A stretch of 64,000 nucleotides of DNA from Tomocerus qinae (lineage: Eukaryota; Arthropoda; Collembola; Entomobryomorpha; Tomoceridae). How positions within the stretch are numbered: position 1 is the stretch's first letter; every line of letters starts with the position of its first letter. Under the pieces are notes generated by a model. The model did not search any database, had not been told where the DNA came from, and worked only from the letters and a program-made list of their open reading frames with translations. The position numbers were made by a program, and so were the translations under genes. Shown piece by piece: positions 1 to 11,728 of the stretch. The DNA lies in NCBI GenBank assembly GCA_020055645.1, contig CM034549.1:7130001-7194000 (forward strand). Reading direction: 5' to 3'.

Positions 1-3000
1 ATGCCCAATTTGTTGAATGCTTCGATTACATATCCGCTGGTACTACCTACACCTCCGCCAATTTCCAAAATTCGGACAATTCCTCCAGAACTAGTTTCTT
101 TAACTGTCTCTTTCGCGAACAAATATTCAAGAAAATATTTTATAGCGTTGTTACAATCTTTGCAAAATTCGGATTCTACATAAATCCTAGTGGCACTCTC
201 TTCAGGAGAATTCTCCGGGAATAAAACATCAAAAGGTAATTCCTTCTCCTGAAGAACAGCTGCCAAATGGAGGCCACATCTCTTCAAAACTGGAATTTCG
301 GCAGACTGCCCATCAGTCTCCTTCATCACGCGAGTATTTGTTTCCTCGATCGTTGATTTGATTTCCTCGTGGGGCGGAGGAACTTTTATTACAGTCCATT
401 CTAATAAACGTTTTTTGGAAGCTGGTACACTAGACAAAAATCCTCGATCTGTAAACATTCTCATCATATTCTCCATGTACTTTTCATGACGGAAAGAAAT
501 CAAAAGATTCGTCATCAAATCTCTAATCTGTATCTTTTGTCCTAGCACTGGCTTCCAACCGAGTTCGTAAAGGGCATTTAAGCTGTAATCACAAGGCAAA
601 GTCCTCAAGTAACCATGACCGTCACGGTCGCCTATTTCCCTTGCGGGAGCAAATATTTCCTCGAAAGCATTTTTGCAGTTTCCTGTAGCTGTTTCTACAT
701 CAGGGAATGTTTTCAGATTTATACGGGACATTAAGGGTCCAACTTTAGGACGATAAACTTCATGGAATAAATTAGGTACTTCTCTTTTCTGTGTGTTTAG
801 AAAATTGACAAAAGTAGCGATCGAAGTTTTAACGAGTCGAACTCCTTTCATGACTCCCATGATTTCCCCTGCGGAATTCAAAAGTTGGACAACCCCATGT
901 CGTCCACTGTCATTAGTTTCCCAAGAAATGTACAAATATGCCGACTGAGTTTGTGGGCGGGAAAGCCAATAAAATTTTTCAATAGCTACCGGAAGGTACA
1001 AAGCAACCTTCTCCAAGTCTACTTGAAATGCATATGCTTGAAGCATGGCATCCAAAATTATTGGGTGACAAATATACTCTAATTTGTCACTAGACAATGG
1101 CGGACATGAAATCTCGGCTAAAACTTCATTTTCACCTTTGTAAAATTCTTTTATGGTTTGGAATTGGGGACCGAACGCTATTCCAACCTCAGCAATTTTT
1201 GTATACATTTCCTCTGTGGACATTGTTTCTGTGCATCGGGATTTTATTAGTTCCAAGTGAAAAGTCTTGGAATATTCTTCCGGAATGTACTTTGTTACGG
1301 TATTGAATTTGGCGCTTGCATGCCGTTTCCAATTCATTCCAGAAACATCAGATTTTCTCATAATCGAAATCTTCAATTGTTCCGAATTTTCTGGACTGGT
1401 TGGAATTCCAACGGTTTGCAAGCGACAAGCTTTATCAGCGATTATTTCTAAGGGTGCTTCAATTACAAAATCTTCAACTACAAATGCTGTTTTAGGAGCA
1501 CAGAAATTATCATGGCTCCCTTGCATTGCCAAATTGCCTGCAGCTAAAATCATCTCAAAGAATCCTGCCCCTGGCATGATAATTTTATTTGCTACTTGAT
1601 GATCTGCAAGATACGGGAGATTCTCCAGCAGAATCGTTTGTTGGTAAATATTCACGTGCATTTCATTTGTTGCCACTGGTACATTCCTACCTAATAACGG
1701 GTGAAGTACTTTTGTATTGCATGTCAAACTATTGGCTTCCGTTATGGATTCATACCAATACCTCTTTCTCTGAAACGGGTAAGTGGGCAACTCTAGCTTT
1801 TCCCGGGTATAAGGCGCATCAAATGAAGCCCAATTGATTTTAACACCATTGATATACAATTTCGCAACGCTAGTCAGAATTGTCGCCCATTCCTCTTCAT
1901 TTCTCCGGATTGTAGGCAACCACGTCGCCTCCATGGAGTCTTCTACCGGGAGGTTCGTCAGAGCTAAAGCCAAAAGAACTGGATGTGGACCAATTTCAAC
2001 GAAAACCTGTGTAGTAAAATAAATTCTACGTTTAACAAATAAATCTTTAAATATTTTGCAGGAACTTAGAAAAGGGGTTATTTATTTTCGATCGACCAGG
2101 TATTAGATAATTACCCTGCATCCTGAATCATACAAAGTCTTCAGACCCAAAGTAAAATTGACACTGTCTCGAGCGTGATTCTGCCAATATTTCGAACACA
2201 AATCTTCCCGTTGTAACTGTTTTCCATCCCGTCCCGAAATGTAGCCACAGGTTGGGTTGCTGTAGGTTATTTCTTCAGCAATTTTTCCAAATGGTTGCAA
2301 AATGGCTTCCATATCTCTGGAGTGGAATGCGTGAGTAGCTGCTACTTTTTGAGTTTTGACTCCTTCTTTTGTACAAAATTGAGCAAAAAGGTTCAAAGCC
2401 TCCGGTCTGCCTGCAACGACAACTTCCTCAACGGAATTCACAACTGCGACATCAAGCCACATTCCTTTCCTGGAATTTGTAAAATTATCAACGAGGACTT
2501 TTACTGTTTCTAAAGATGCTTTGACCGCCAACATTCCTCCAGCAGGTAAACCTTGAATTAGGCTACTTCTTTGGGAAACTAATTTCAGCGCATCTGCCAG
2601 AGACATGATGCCCGCTGCAGTAGCCGCTGCAAATTCTCCCACACTGTGTCCCAATACGTAATCCGGTTCAACCCCGAAAGATTTCCACAGCTGCAGAAGA
2701 CTGTACTCGATACAAAATATTGAGGTTTGACTGTACAAAGTCTGATCTAAGATTGAGCTTGAATTTTCTACCGTCTCATGCAAAATTGCATCGAGGATGG
2801 ATATTCCCAAATTGTTTCTCAAGGTAGTCTCACAGTAGTCCAATGATTGTTTAAAGACCGGATGTGTTTCGTAGAGACGCTTAGCCATTCCAGGGTACTG
2901 GGAACCTTGTCCGGTGAATAAAAATGCCACAGGGGTTCTCCCTCCTTTAACTTTCCCGGAAATTGTTACTTTCTTTTCCAAATTTGTTTTGACAGTGGCC

Positions 3001-4843
3001 AAATCTTTTCCGATGATGGCCATACGGTACGGGAAATGTGCTCTGCCATTGTTTGTCGTAAAGGCAACATCTGCCAATTTAGCATCCGCATTTTTCGCCA
3101 GATAATTTTGATACTTGAGAGATAATTCATTGAGTGCTCTCTCGTTTTTGGCTGAGAGAGTCAAAATGTGGTGTGAACGATCCCTTAGTTGTTGCGGAGG
3201 TTTCAACGTTTTCGTTCTCGGAGGTTCTTCAACAATTACGTGAACATTTGTCCCGCTGATTCCGAAAGAGCTGATACCAGCAACACGACTTTGGTTTCCT
3301 AATGTTTCCCACTTTTGAGCTACGACTGGAATGATTGCCGGAATTCTCTCAAGATCAATATCAGGATTCAAGGATTCAAAATTTCGATGAGGGGGTATTG
3401 TCTTATGTTGCATGGACAAAATTACTTTGATAAGTCCCGCTACCCCAGCCGCTCCTTCTGCGTGGCCAATATTAGTTTTCACTGATCCAATTACCAAAGG
3501 TTGCTTTCTCCCTTTTGAATAGGCTTCAGCCAAGGCTGAGACTTCCGTTGGATCCCCCACAATTGTACCTGGAGACAATATTAACACCATAAATAACTTT
3601 TTTCGATAAATCCTGGCCAAATTCTACAGTATATTGGCTATCGTGTTACCTGTTCCATGAGCCTCTACGTAAGTCACGTTTTCGGAACTCATTTTTGCAT
3701 TTACCAATGCTTCTTTGATAACTTTCTCTTGGCAGGGTTTGCTTGGTGTTCCAAAGCTGGCTGTTGTTCCTTCACTATTTACCTGAAATGAAACATTTAA
3801 AATTATTTTACATATTTACCAAACATATACAGGAGCTTGATTTAACTGTAAAAGTCATTATGGGTTAACAAACTTACAGCTGAGCCTCGAATGACTCCGA
3901 GGATCCTATCGCCATCTTTCTTTGCGTCAACAAATCGTTTCAGAATTACCATACCGCAACCTTCAGCCCGTCCAAATCCATCAGCTTTAGCGTCAAAAGT
4001 TTTACAGTGACCGTCAGCAGACATGAAATATGGCTTTTCAGAACCAATCAGCGAATAGGGATGCAAAAGTAAATTCACTCCTCCAGCCAATGCCATATTG
4101 CATTCCTAAAACAGTTGAAAATTCAAATAGAATCAAGAGGAAAAGCAATTGTTGACAATGATTTTGTTAATTCTTACATTTCGGCGGAGACTTTCACTTG
4201 CTAGATGAATGCTGACAAAAGAAGATGAACATCCCGACTCAGTAGCAATATTTGGCCCGTTGAGTCCCAAGAAGAATGAAACTCTTGCGGATGTTGCACT
4301 GTAAGCATTTCCCAAGTACACTCGATGAATATTATTTCCACTGCATTGTTTCCGCAAGAGAGCTTCGTAGTCAGCTGTCCAAATTCCTACGAAAACTCCA
4401 GTATTGCTTCCTTTCAATGTTGTCGGGTCTATTCCAGCATTTTCCAATCCTTCCCAGGCAACTTCAAGCAAAAGCCTTTGTTGCGGGTCCATAAATCCCG
4501 CCTCTCGAGGACTAATTCCGAAAAACTTGGCATCGAACTCATCCACTGCACATTTCAAAAATCCAGCCTGTGTCTTTCTCAAGTCTTCTTCATCGATGTC
4601 AACATCTTTGGCATCCCATCTTCCGAATGGAACTTCTTTCACAGCATCTCGACCATCGCATAAAAGTTCCCAAAATTCTTCATGGGAATTTGCACCGGGA
4701 AAACGACAACCCATGCCAATGACTGCAATCGAGTCGTTTAGATTTTCATTCATTTCTTTCGAAATATACGAGAGTCCACGGGAGAATTCCAGTTCAAAGA
4801 AACTATTACTGGAAATAATTTCTTTCATTTCTGGAGGTAATTC
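1..4843 (-). CDS. Type I polyketide synthase, KS-AT-DH-MT (partial, runs off left edge)
   Basis: Multidomain polyketide synthase. Exons (minus strand): 4843-4178, 4104/4105-3878, 3782-3650, 3568-2115 and 2006-1, all phase-consistent. Numbering from the Met at 4828: the ketosynthase opens near residue 34 (IAVIGMGCRFPG); nucleophile Cys200 sits in ESGCSSSF; the catalytic histidines are in EAHGTGT (about 335) and NIGHAEGAAG (about 373). The acyltransferase has GQGSQYPG and GHSVGEF (Ser about 646), then HAFHS, the motif usual for malonyl-CoA ATs. After the linker LPTYPFQRKRYWYE comes a dehydratase with LADHQV (His about 958; Asn replaces Gly in the usual HxxxG motif) and HPIILDAM. The left edge enters a SAM methyltransferase (ILEIGGGVGS). 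ACP and later domains, if any, lie outside. The KS is of bacterial/fungal modular type, yet split by introns. The true start is open: Met 4828, Met 4753, or splicing from the upstream glycogenin-like exons. Confidence 0.92.
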
Positions 4844-4920
4844 CTGAAAACAATATTTCCATGATTTCCTGCTCTAATTAACAAAAATTCTATTTGATTT
4901 AATATCTTGTAGCAAACTAC

Positions 4921-6607
4921 CATCTCAAAGCTCAGCTTTGGTGCCACATCCTCGCAGAAAATGTTCATCCACACTTGGGAAAGAATCTAGACAATTTTAA
5001 ACATAAATAAATTAGCTTAATTAACTGTGCTCTATATTTATGTACCGATGCGATGGCTGAATTTATTTTTTAATTACCTCGTAAAACTGTCCTTTCCACT
5101 CCCCATCTGATTTCCCAGTGAATTCCCCAGTTTTAGAGGGCATCCATGGTTTACGTCCAGTGAATCGTACACTTTTAATCGCTGATGAAAATCTAATTAG
5201 AAATTGTATGTCAAGTCATAAAAAACTTGGCTTTTAATCAAAGAAAATAAAAAGTTTAGATCGAAAAATATTTTTGGAAACGTACTGTTCAGAAGTGAAT
5301 GATTCACTAATATCTGGATTGTACTCCAAAGGTAAAACGGAACCCGAAGGATTAAAAAATTTCCGAAAGGCTGTTTCATGATCTACGGAAATAAATTAGA
5401 AGCTATAATAAACCGTTGCAAAACGGGGTATAACAGCAGAGGAGTTTCGCGTTCCAAATTCCAAAGTATCACCAATTGAAATTTATTTGAGTAATTTAGG
5501 TATAACGGTTCCAAAGTTATCGCCAATTGAAATTTTCAACCCTTTCCCCCAATCAGGGGATGTGACCGATCCTGCTCATATACAAACTCAGACCTACATT
5601 TTACCTCAATATTGTGCTCTGAAAATTTGAGCAGTTTAGGTATAACCGTTCCAAAGTTATCGCCAATTGAAATTTTCAACCCTTTCCCCCAGTCAGGGGA
5701 TGTGACCGATCCTGCACATATACGAACTCAGACCTACATTTTACCTCAATATTGTGCTCTGAAAATTTGAGCAGTTTAGGTATAACCGTTCCAAAGTTAT
5801 CGCCAATTGAAATATTCAACCCTTTCCCCCAGTCAGGGGATGTGACCGATCCTGCTCATGTACGAACTCAGACCTACATTTTACCTCAAGATTGTTTCCT
5901 GAAAATTTGAGTATTGTAGGTGTAACCGTTCTAAAGTTATCACGTATACTGACGGACGGACGGACAGACAGATAGAAAGGGTAAACGCATACATCGGAGT
6001 AAACTCCTCTGAATAATATGACATGGGATGGGGTGTACAATTTTTTTTGTTTGAAAATAAAATAACCTTTGGATGTTTTGACGAGGTTGAAAATTTTATC
6101 GTAAGTAGCGAAAGACGGGTTGAAAATGAAAAACGACAAGTTTAAAGTAGTGTTCAATTCGTTGTCTTCAAAAATTTTATCGCAATTCTCCAGAACCTAA
6201 AAAATGGAATAATTTAACAATTTCTTGGATTTACTTGGATGTGGATATACAGAAATGTTAAGAACCAATGAATCAGAAGAGATGAAGATGCATTTTTTGA
6301 AAACGGTGATTTGCCAGCAGTAGATTTTGGAGTAGAGTTCCAAAGACAGATTTCCGGCTGTAGCGTCTTCCTCATCAATTTTCAAAACGACATCAAATTG
6401 TTCTTCCAGAAGAAGTCGCATAGACCTGGACACATTTTTTGTAATGAGGGCAGTAATTTTTCGGTTGGTGAAAACGCGGCGGAGAGAGCGACAGAGCACC
6501 AAGGCTCGTAAACATTGGGAATCATCAAGGGCTGTAGTCACCCACGCCTGCTCTTTGGGGTCGGCTAAATATAAAAGTAATAATCCGTGAATTTGATTCC
6601 ATTCCAA
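4921..6607 (-). CDS. Glycogenin-like GT8 glycosyltransferase, degenerate; possible N-terminal part of the PKS
   Basis: Exons by splice sites: 6607 (or 6564)-6266, 6196-6067, 5382-5282, 5181-5088 and 4986-4921. Read in order they follow the glycogenin fold: AWVTTALDDSQCLRALVLCR, ALITKNVSRSMRLLL, YSKIYCWQITVFKKCIF, FIFNPSFATYDKIF, DHETAFRKFF, LPLEYN, SVRFTGRKPW and a final WMNIFCEDVAPKL. The family builds glucose primers using a DxD metal site; here that spot reads SSDS, so the first Asp is lost, and the stretch before FIFNPS is shortened. The junction 5282/5181 is off by one nucleotide, meaning a hidden exon or a frameshift. The last exon ends at a phase-0 donor (ATG|GTAGTT) 77 bp from a phase-0 acceptor opening the PKS. 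If that intron is kept, the frame runs on to a TGA overlapping the PKS ATG. Family assignment is solid; activity is doubtful. Confidence 0.7.
5451..5943. repeat. Tandem repeat, 140-bp period
   Basis: The block CCAAAGTTAT recurs at 5511, 5651 and 5791, with a variant at 5931, so the period is exactly 140 bp. About three copies plus a partial one near 5451 lie in the 684-bp intron of the glycogenin-like gene (5383-6066). Copies are nearly identical, differing at a few positions such as tgctcatat/tgcacatat, which suggests recent expansion. A GACGGACGGACGGACAGACAGA microsatellite-like run follows at about 5951. Confidence 0.93.
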
Positions 6608-8310
6608 GTCGTAAAATTAACAGATTAGCACAAAATTTAAAAAGGTGCAGCAATTATCAGAAGAATATTAAACCGGATTTTTTACATCTTCTGATTGAAA
6701 CCAGAAAAACTTGAAATGTTAAGGTCACTGATCTCGGAACACGTTTTTCATTCAATCAGCAGACAATCTACGCGTACTTCACAGTGACTGGCTTGAATCT
6801 TCCCTTTGCATATAACAATTAGAGGAGATTGACCCCTGCCTGACTAACAAAAAGTTCTACGCATGCGGAATGTATAGTGGTATATACCAGCAGTGAAACA
6901 GATCGTTTCGTTCCACGGCATGGACGCCATAACTCCAAATACCAATCCGCACGATGCAAGACAACATTTTTAGTGCGTCAGGTTACGAATCTCGCCAGCC
7001 ACCCAGCCGAACAATCAATTTAACAGAAAAAGATCCGTAATCCTTTTAACGATACTTAGAGATAATAGATTCTTATCAATCCAAAAAATACTTTTAAGGT
7101 AGAACATTTTAATTGCAGAAAAAGACACGGTCTCCAAGAAAAAGAAATCTTTCACAGATTGTAATTCGGAACAATAATTTTGCCAAAACTGATTTTAATG
7201 TTCGCATTATACATTTTCATGACCCCATTAACACTAAAAATGATTTTCATATTCAAGTAAACCACAAATGAACACGATTTTCATATTCTCATCAGCATAA
7301 AACATTTTCATGATCCCATACAACGTAAACACTAAAAATAATTTTTATGTTCAATTAATTCCTACAGAAAACTGATTTTCATGTTCAAAGAACCCTCTAC
7401 ATATGACATAGCACGATTTTCAAGTTCGCTTCAGCCCAAAAGTTTTCATGATGATTTTAATAATCAATTAAGCCTATTTAAAATGTTTTCTACCCTTAGA
7501 ATTCATTGTATATATTTTCACATCAACTCTAAAAATTATTTTCAATTTCATGTTTACATAAAGCATAAAAATGGTACAATGATTCAATGATCATTGTCTA
7601 TATGAAATAACAAAGTAATTCGTAAAAAAAAAGATTTTGAACCATGTTTAAATCAAGGCAAAATTGAAATTGTAGTGTGAAAAACTTACCATGCATTTTG
7701 CACAAGGCAAACCAGGAAGGAAATTCCCCGAGCCTTAGGATACAGTTTCTTTGTTTTCTTGATTCTTCCAAATTGTAAGGTAAGACGGGTATTTATTATT
7801 ATTCGACTGGCAAAGTACAGTAGACAAACTTTTTCAAAAATATTCCCAATTTATGGAGTTGAGTGACGAAACGATAACTTTTTCTTCCTTCCAAGCACAA
7901 ATCACACACAATTTTGCTAATAAATTTGGTAAATCTCGGAGGATTTGTAAAAGAATCACAGAATATTGTAAATGACGGGTTAAAATATTTGGCTGAAGGG
8001 AATGAATATTGAAGTACTGAAAATAGAGTCTATTATTATTAAGTATTTGATTCAGCAGTGTTTAATAATAGGTTTGGAGGGCGTTGAAGAATGATTAGTG
8101 CCACGAAGTGTGTTACTGACAACGACACAATGATGCAGAGAGTAACTGCTGAAATATTATTTGTTGGATGGATGCAATTTGGTCTGGCTACGTCCTCTCC
8201 TGATCTACTCTGATATACTTCTGTTCAACAAGAACACGGACAGGTCTCGGAGAAATTACAGTGGTGAGTGAAATGAGCGTAAACCTCAGAAGAATTAATA
8301 TAGAATTTAA
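6608..8310. other. Intergenic, no gene seen; degenerate short repeats
   Basis: No open frame here shows family features or a coherent splice pattern. Between about 7180 and 7480 a degenerate motif of the form (A)CTGATTTT(C/A)ATGTTC or CATTTTCATGA(T/C)CCCA recurs several times with irregular spacing, consistent with an old decayed repeat. A first exon of the glycogenin-like gene could lie here, but I cannot identify one. Confidence 0.6.
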
Positions 8311-8325
8311 GGCTGATTTCCACTG
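8311..8325 (+). repeat. Harbinger left terminal inverted repeat
   Basis: GGCTGATTTCCACTG, matching the right end in inverted orientation at 14 of 15 positions. Confidence 0.85.
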
Positions 8326-8612
8326 CCGAGAAATACACAGAGGTTATAACACTTTATGCTTAGGAAACAATTGTTTCAGCATTATTTGTTATCACCAATT
8401 TGTCCTTCCATTTCCACCTAAAAGTTTACTGACAAAAAAGGTTGTGGTTATTATTGCTTCAACCAATTATGCCTTTAATTTTGGTGGAAACAGAAATCTT
8501 TTATCATCAACCACTCAATTCCTAAATGCTGATGGAACCAAGTTACTTGGCGCCAAGTGTTCGAATATAGCTATTTTGTATGTAGCATATTATTATCAGT
8601 TTGTTCATAATA

Positions 8613-10302
8613 ATGGACCAAAAAAAGAAACTGGCACTAATTTGGTTACTGAATCGTAGAAGAAAACGGAAATTGAAATATCGAAAAAGATATTGGATAC
8701 ATCCACTGAATATGTTGCGGCCGGAAATGGGTGAAGAACATAAAGTACAGGAAATGTATTCAAAATATCCAGAAAAGTTCACCGAGTACACCAGATTAAC
8801 ACCTAGTCAATTCGATTTACTTTTGACTCTTCTATCAAAAGAAATCCTTAAAATAGATACTAATTATCGCCAATCTATAACACCAAGAGTTAGATTGTAC
8901 GTCACATTAAGGTAAACAGTGTAACCTGTAAATAGTATAAAGTAGATACTCTATTTTATTTAAAATATTATAATAAACTGTACTTTAAATTTTGTTAACA
9001 CAAACTGATAATCCTGTGATTACTATTTTTAGATATCTTGCAACTGGCGATTCATTGAAAAGCATTTCCACAAGTTAAGTTTAGGAACCACGACAGTTTG
9101 GAGGATAATTCACGAAACTGCTGAAACAATTTGGAGAATAATTGCTCCTATTTACGTTAAGGTAAAATCACATCCGTCCTGCACCTGGCGCCAGGATTTG
9201 TAGTAAATAATAGCTCGTTACATACCATAACATATCGCTTTTTACAAGTAACTTGATTTAATGATAATTTTAAATTGCAAATTATTAGCCTCCTGCTGCC
9301 TCCGATTGGAAAATTATAATGGACGAATTTCATGATCTCTGGAATTTCCCCAATTGTCTTGGAGCTATCGACGGTAAACACGTTCAAATCCAAGCTCCCG
9401 CAAACACCGGATCAACATATTATAACTATAAAGGATTTTTCAGTGTGATACTGCTTGCCACTTGTGACGCTAATTACCGATTCACAACAATAGACATTGG
9501 AGCATTTGGTAGACAAAGTGATGGTGGCGTATTCTCAAGATCGGCATTAGGAAAGAGCTTAATTGAAGGTAATCAATCATAGTTACAATTTATTCTAAAA
9601 ATATCAAGGTTTCTTGATATAACTTGACATAAGAACATTTTGTTCATCTAAACTAGGTAGGTACATTCCCATTCCCTTCGCCACTGAATGTTCACGATTC
9701 TCATTTCAATCATCCATGCGTATTTGTGGGAGATGAAGCCTTTCCTTTGACTACTTATATGATGCGACCTTTCCCCGGAAAATTTCTGTCTGACGAAAAG
9801 CGTATTTTTAATTATCGCTTATCTAGAGCAAGAAGATGCATTGAAAACGCGTTCGGGATATTATCCAGCCGATTTAGAGTATTTCGAAGACCGTTGATTG
9901 CAAAGCCAGAAAACGCTGTGAATATTGTTAAAGGTACAAGTTAATTTCCGTTTATTACTTTGAAACCTTATATATACATACCAATGCTATACCTGGCGCC
10001 AGGACTGATTTTAATAAATAAAATGATTTTAATTCATAACAGCACTACATAATTTCTTACGATCAGAAGAGTTAAAACTAGACATCCAAAGAAGATTTTA
10101 TTGCCCTGTTGGTTTTGCAGATGAAAACGATGAGCCAAATGGTACCTGGAGGTGTATCGAAGGAGGAACTTCTGCGCTTAAAAGACTGGGAAATCTAGGA
10201 TCAAATATGCATTCTAAACTAGCTAAGCAAATGCGAATCAATTTGGCCTCGTATTTTTCTGAAACGGGCAAGTCAGCTGGCAAAACGAAAGAGCTGGTAT
10301 AA
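8613..10302 (+). pseudogene. Harbinger DDE transposase, frameshifted
   Basis: Exons: 8613-8911, 9033-9161, 9289-9568, 9661-9933 and 10043-10302. The first carries RRKRKLKYRKRYWIHPL and a helix-turn-helix-like region (FTEYTRLTPSQFDLLL). The catalytic triad is present: Asp in GAIDGKHVQIQAP, Asp in VFVGDEAFP, Glu in ARRCIENAFGIL. The C-terminus ends cleanly at TAA after KTKELV. Exon 2 is broken: it opens YLATGDSLKSISTS and then hits stops, while the expected continuation (LSLGTTTVWRIIHETAETIW) lies in another frame, so an indel sits near 9072-9080. The chosen ATG (8613) starts the conserved N-terminus. A canonical nuclease of the family but disabled in this copy. Confidence 0.85.
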
Positions 10303-10385
10303 TGAAAGATCAATAAATTGGCAAGCAGTCGTTCATCTATTTATTCAATTAAATAATCGAAATGCATAATATTTATCATTGTGGC

Positions 10386-11364
10386 TTATTTTACATCATC
10401 ACACATCTCATACTCTACTTCAAACATCACCTTAGAAATTTTCATCTTGGCCATGCTCGATTGTCGATCAGTCATTTTTCTCAATTGACCTGCTAGTCCG
10501 AGGCAGAAGTGGTGATGGCTGTCAATTTCTTCCTCCGGCTTTTTTAAAAACTTGATGATTTCCTCATCTACTTTGTCTGTAATTGGTCGTTTTCTGTTTA
10601 TTACGACCTGTTTCTATTCGGAAACATATATAACAAGGCGCCTTGAATATTATTAAATAAGCAGTTTCTTCTATTTTCATAACAATATGTTCCTAATAAT
10701 ATTATTACCTTTGGAGGTTCCGATGGATTGGGTGGCACCGGTAACACATCAATTTCATTTCCGTTCTCTTATTCTCGTTCGGCTGAGCAATATCTGGTTG
10801 AACGCTATTCACAGTCTGACTACTGTCATTTATATTCCCAGATGTACTAAGCATTTTATTAATTTTTATGTTAAATTTTACGAAATACTATTGGTTTAGT
10901 ATTAAACTAATACTTATTACCTTCCTTCTAAAACAAAGTCGTCTAGGAATTGCATTGACAAGAAATGAGGCCACAGTTCTATTCGGTGTCTTGCCTGGCC
11001 ACTCTTGCCTTTGATAGCTTTCTTCTTCCGACCATAAGCAGCCTTCAGTTTTTTCCATTCGGTTTGACACCATAATGCTACAAAAATTGGATTTTAATTA
11101 GTATTTAGCGTCGGTATTGATTTATGAGAGTAATTAATTGTGAATTATTTTACCAGGCGCCTGGGAATTACCTGATTGATTTAATTCTTTACCGATCTCC
11201 ATCCATGCTGCTTCTTTTGCATTTTTGTTCTTATTTGAGTTCGATCTAGGGTCATACAGGATTCTCCGTTGTCGAACAGCACTTACTAAAGATTCGTAGA
11301 CGTCGGTAATGACATCGTCAATTTGACTTTCGTCAAAACTTTCTAATTCACAATTGTTTTCCAT
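10386..11364 (-). pseudogene. Harbinger Myb/SANT-BESS DNA-binding protein, frameshifted
   Basis: Exons (minus): 11364-11172, 11077-10921, about 10850-10709, and 10613-10386. The first two exons encode a Myb/SANT-MADF-like domain (AAWMEIGKELNQSALWCQTEWKKLKAAYGRKKKAI). The last encodes a BESS-like helix region (DSHHHFCLGLAGQLRKMT) before the stop. In this superfamily such a protein binds transposon ends and helps carry the transposase into the nucleus. In exon 3 the frame entering (SQTVNSVQPDIAQPNEN) differs from the frame leaving (NEIDVLPVPPNPSEPPK) that fits exon 4, so an indel lies near 10760-10775. Confidence 0.75.
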
Positions 11365-11713
11365 TTTTTGCAATAAATCTAGGCGCTAAGTTGACGGTAA
11401 ATACTGAAGAAACGCACTAAATTATATTACGCGGGTCGTTATTTACCAGAGTTTATCAAAAATGTGCTGGAACACTTCGTAAAAGTTGAAATATTTCAAC
11501 TTGCGAAAATGACGTGCTCAGCACAAATAACAGTGCTACAACACTTTCGTCTACGCCATGACAAGCGCAATGGAAATGCCTAAATTTTTGTGCCGCAACA
11601 CTTTTGTTGTAACATTTTTGTTGTGGAGGAAAGTGCTGAAACATTAAATTTGGTGGAAATGGTGTTATGAACAAAAATGCATCGCCACTTTTGTTGTAAC
11701 ATGTAAAAACCTC

Positions 11714-11728
11714 CAGTGGAAATAAGCC
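11714..11728 (-). repeat. Harbinger right terminal inverted repeat
   Basis: Reads GGCTTATTTCCACTG on the minus strand. A 16-bp subterminal motif, CACTTTTGTTGTAACA, occurs twice just inside this end (11599-11614 and 11686-11701), as expected of transposase-binding sites. Confidence 0.85.

Larger units (their letters stand above)
8311..11728. mobile_element. PIF/Harbinger DNA transposon, two genes, decayed
   Basis: A 3,418-bp element bounded by inverted ends: GGCTGATTTCCACTG at 8311-8325 and the reverse complement of GGCTTATTTCCACTG at 11714-11728 (14 of 15 match). Further inside, looser similarity continues (both ends carry CCATTTCCACC and TTTCAGCA). It holds the two convergent genes normal for this superfamily: a DDE transposase (+) and a Myb/SANT-like DNA-binding protein (-). 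Both contain a frameshift, so the copy is probably not autonomous. A clean 3-bp TWA target duplication is not visible (TAA on the left, TTT on the right). Confidence 0.88.

Noticed and set aside
4921..5181. Degenerate acyl-carrier-like segment before the first KS (FFEL...LSYI)
   Set aside because: The upstream exons align better, in order, with the end of glycogenin (SVRFTGRKPW, then WMNIFCEDVAPKL). No carrier-protein Ser motif is present.
8308..8313. TAA target-site duplication of the Harbinger element
   Set aside because: The right flank reads TTT, so no duplication can be shown without comparing an empty site.
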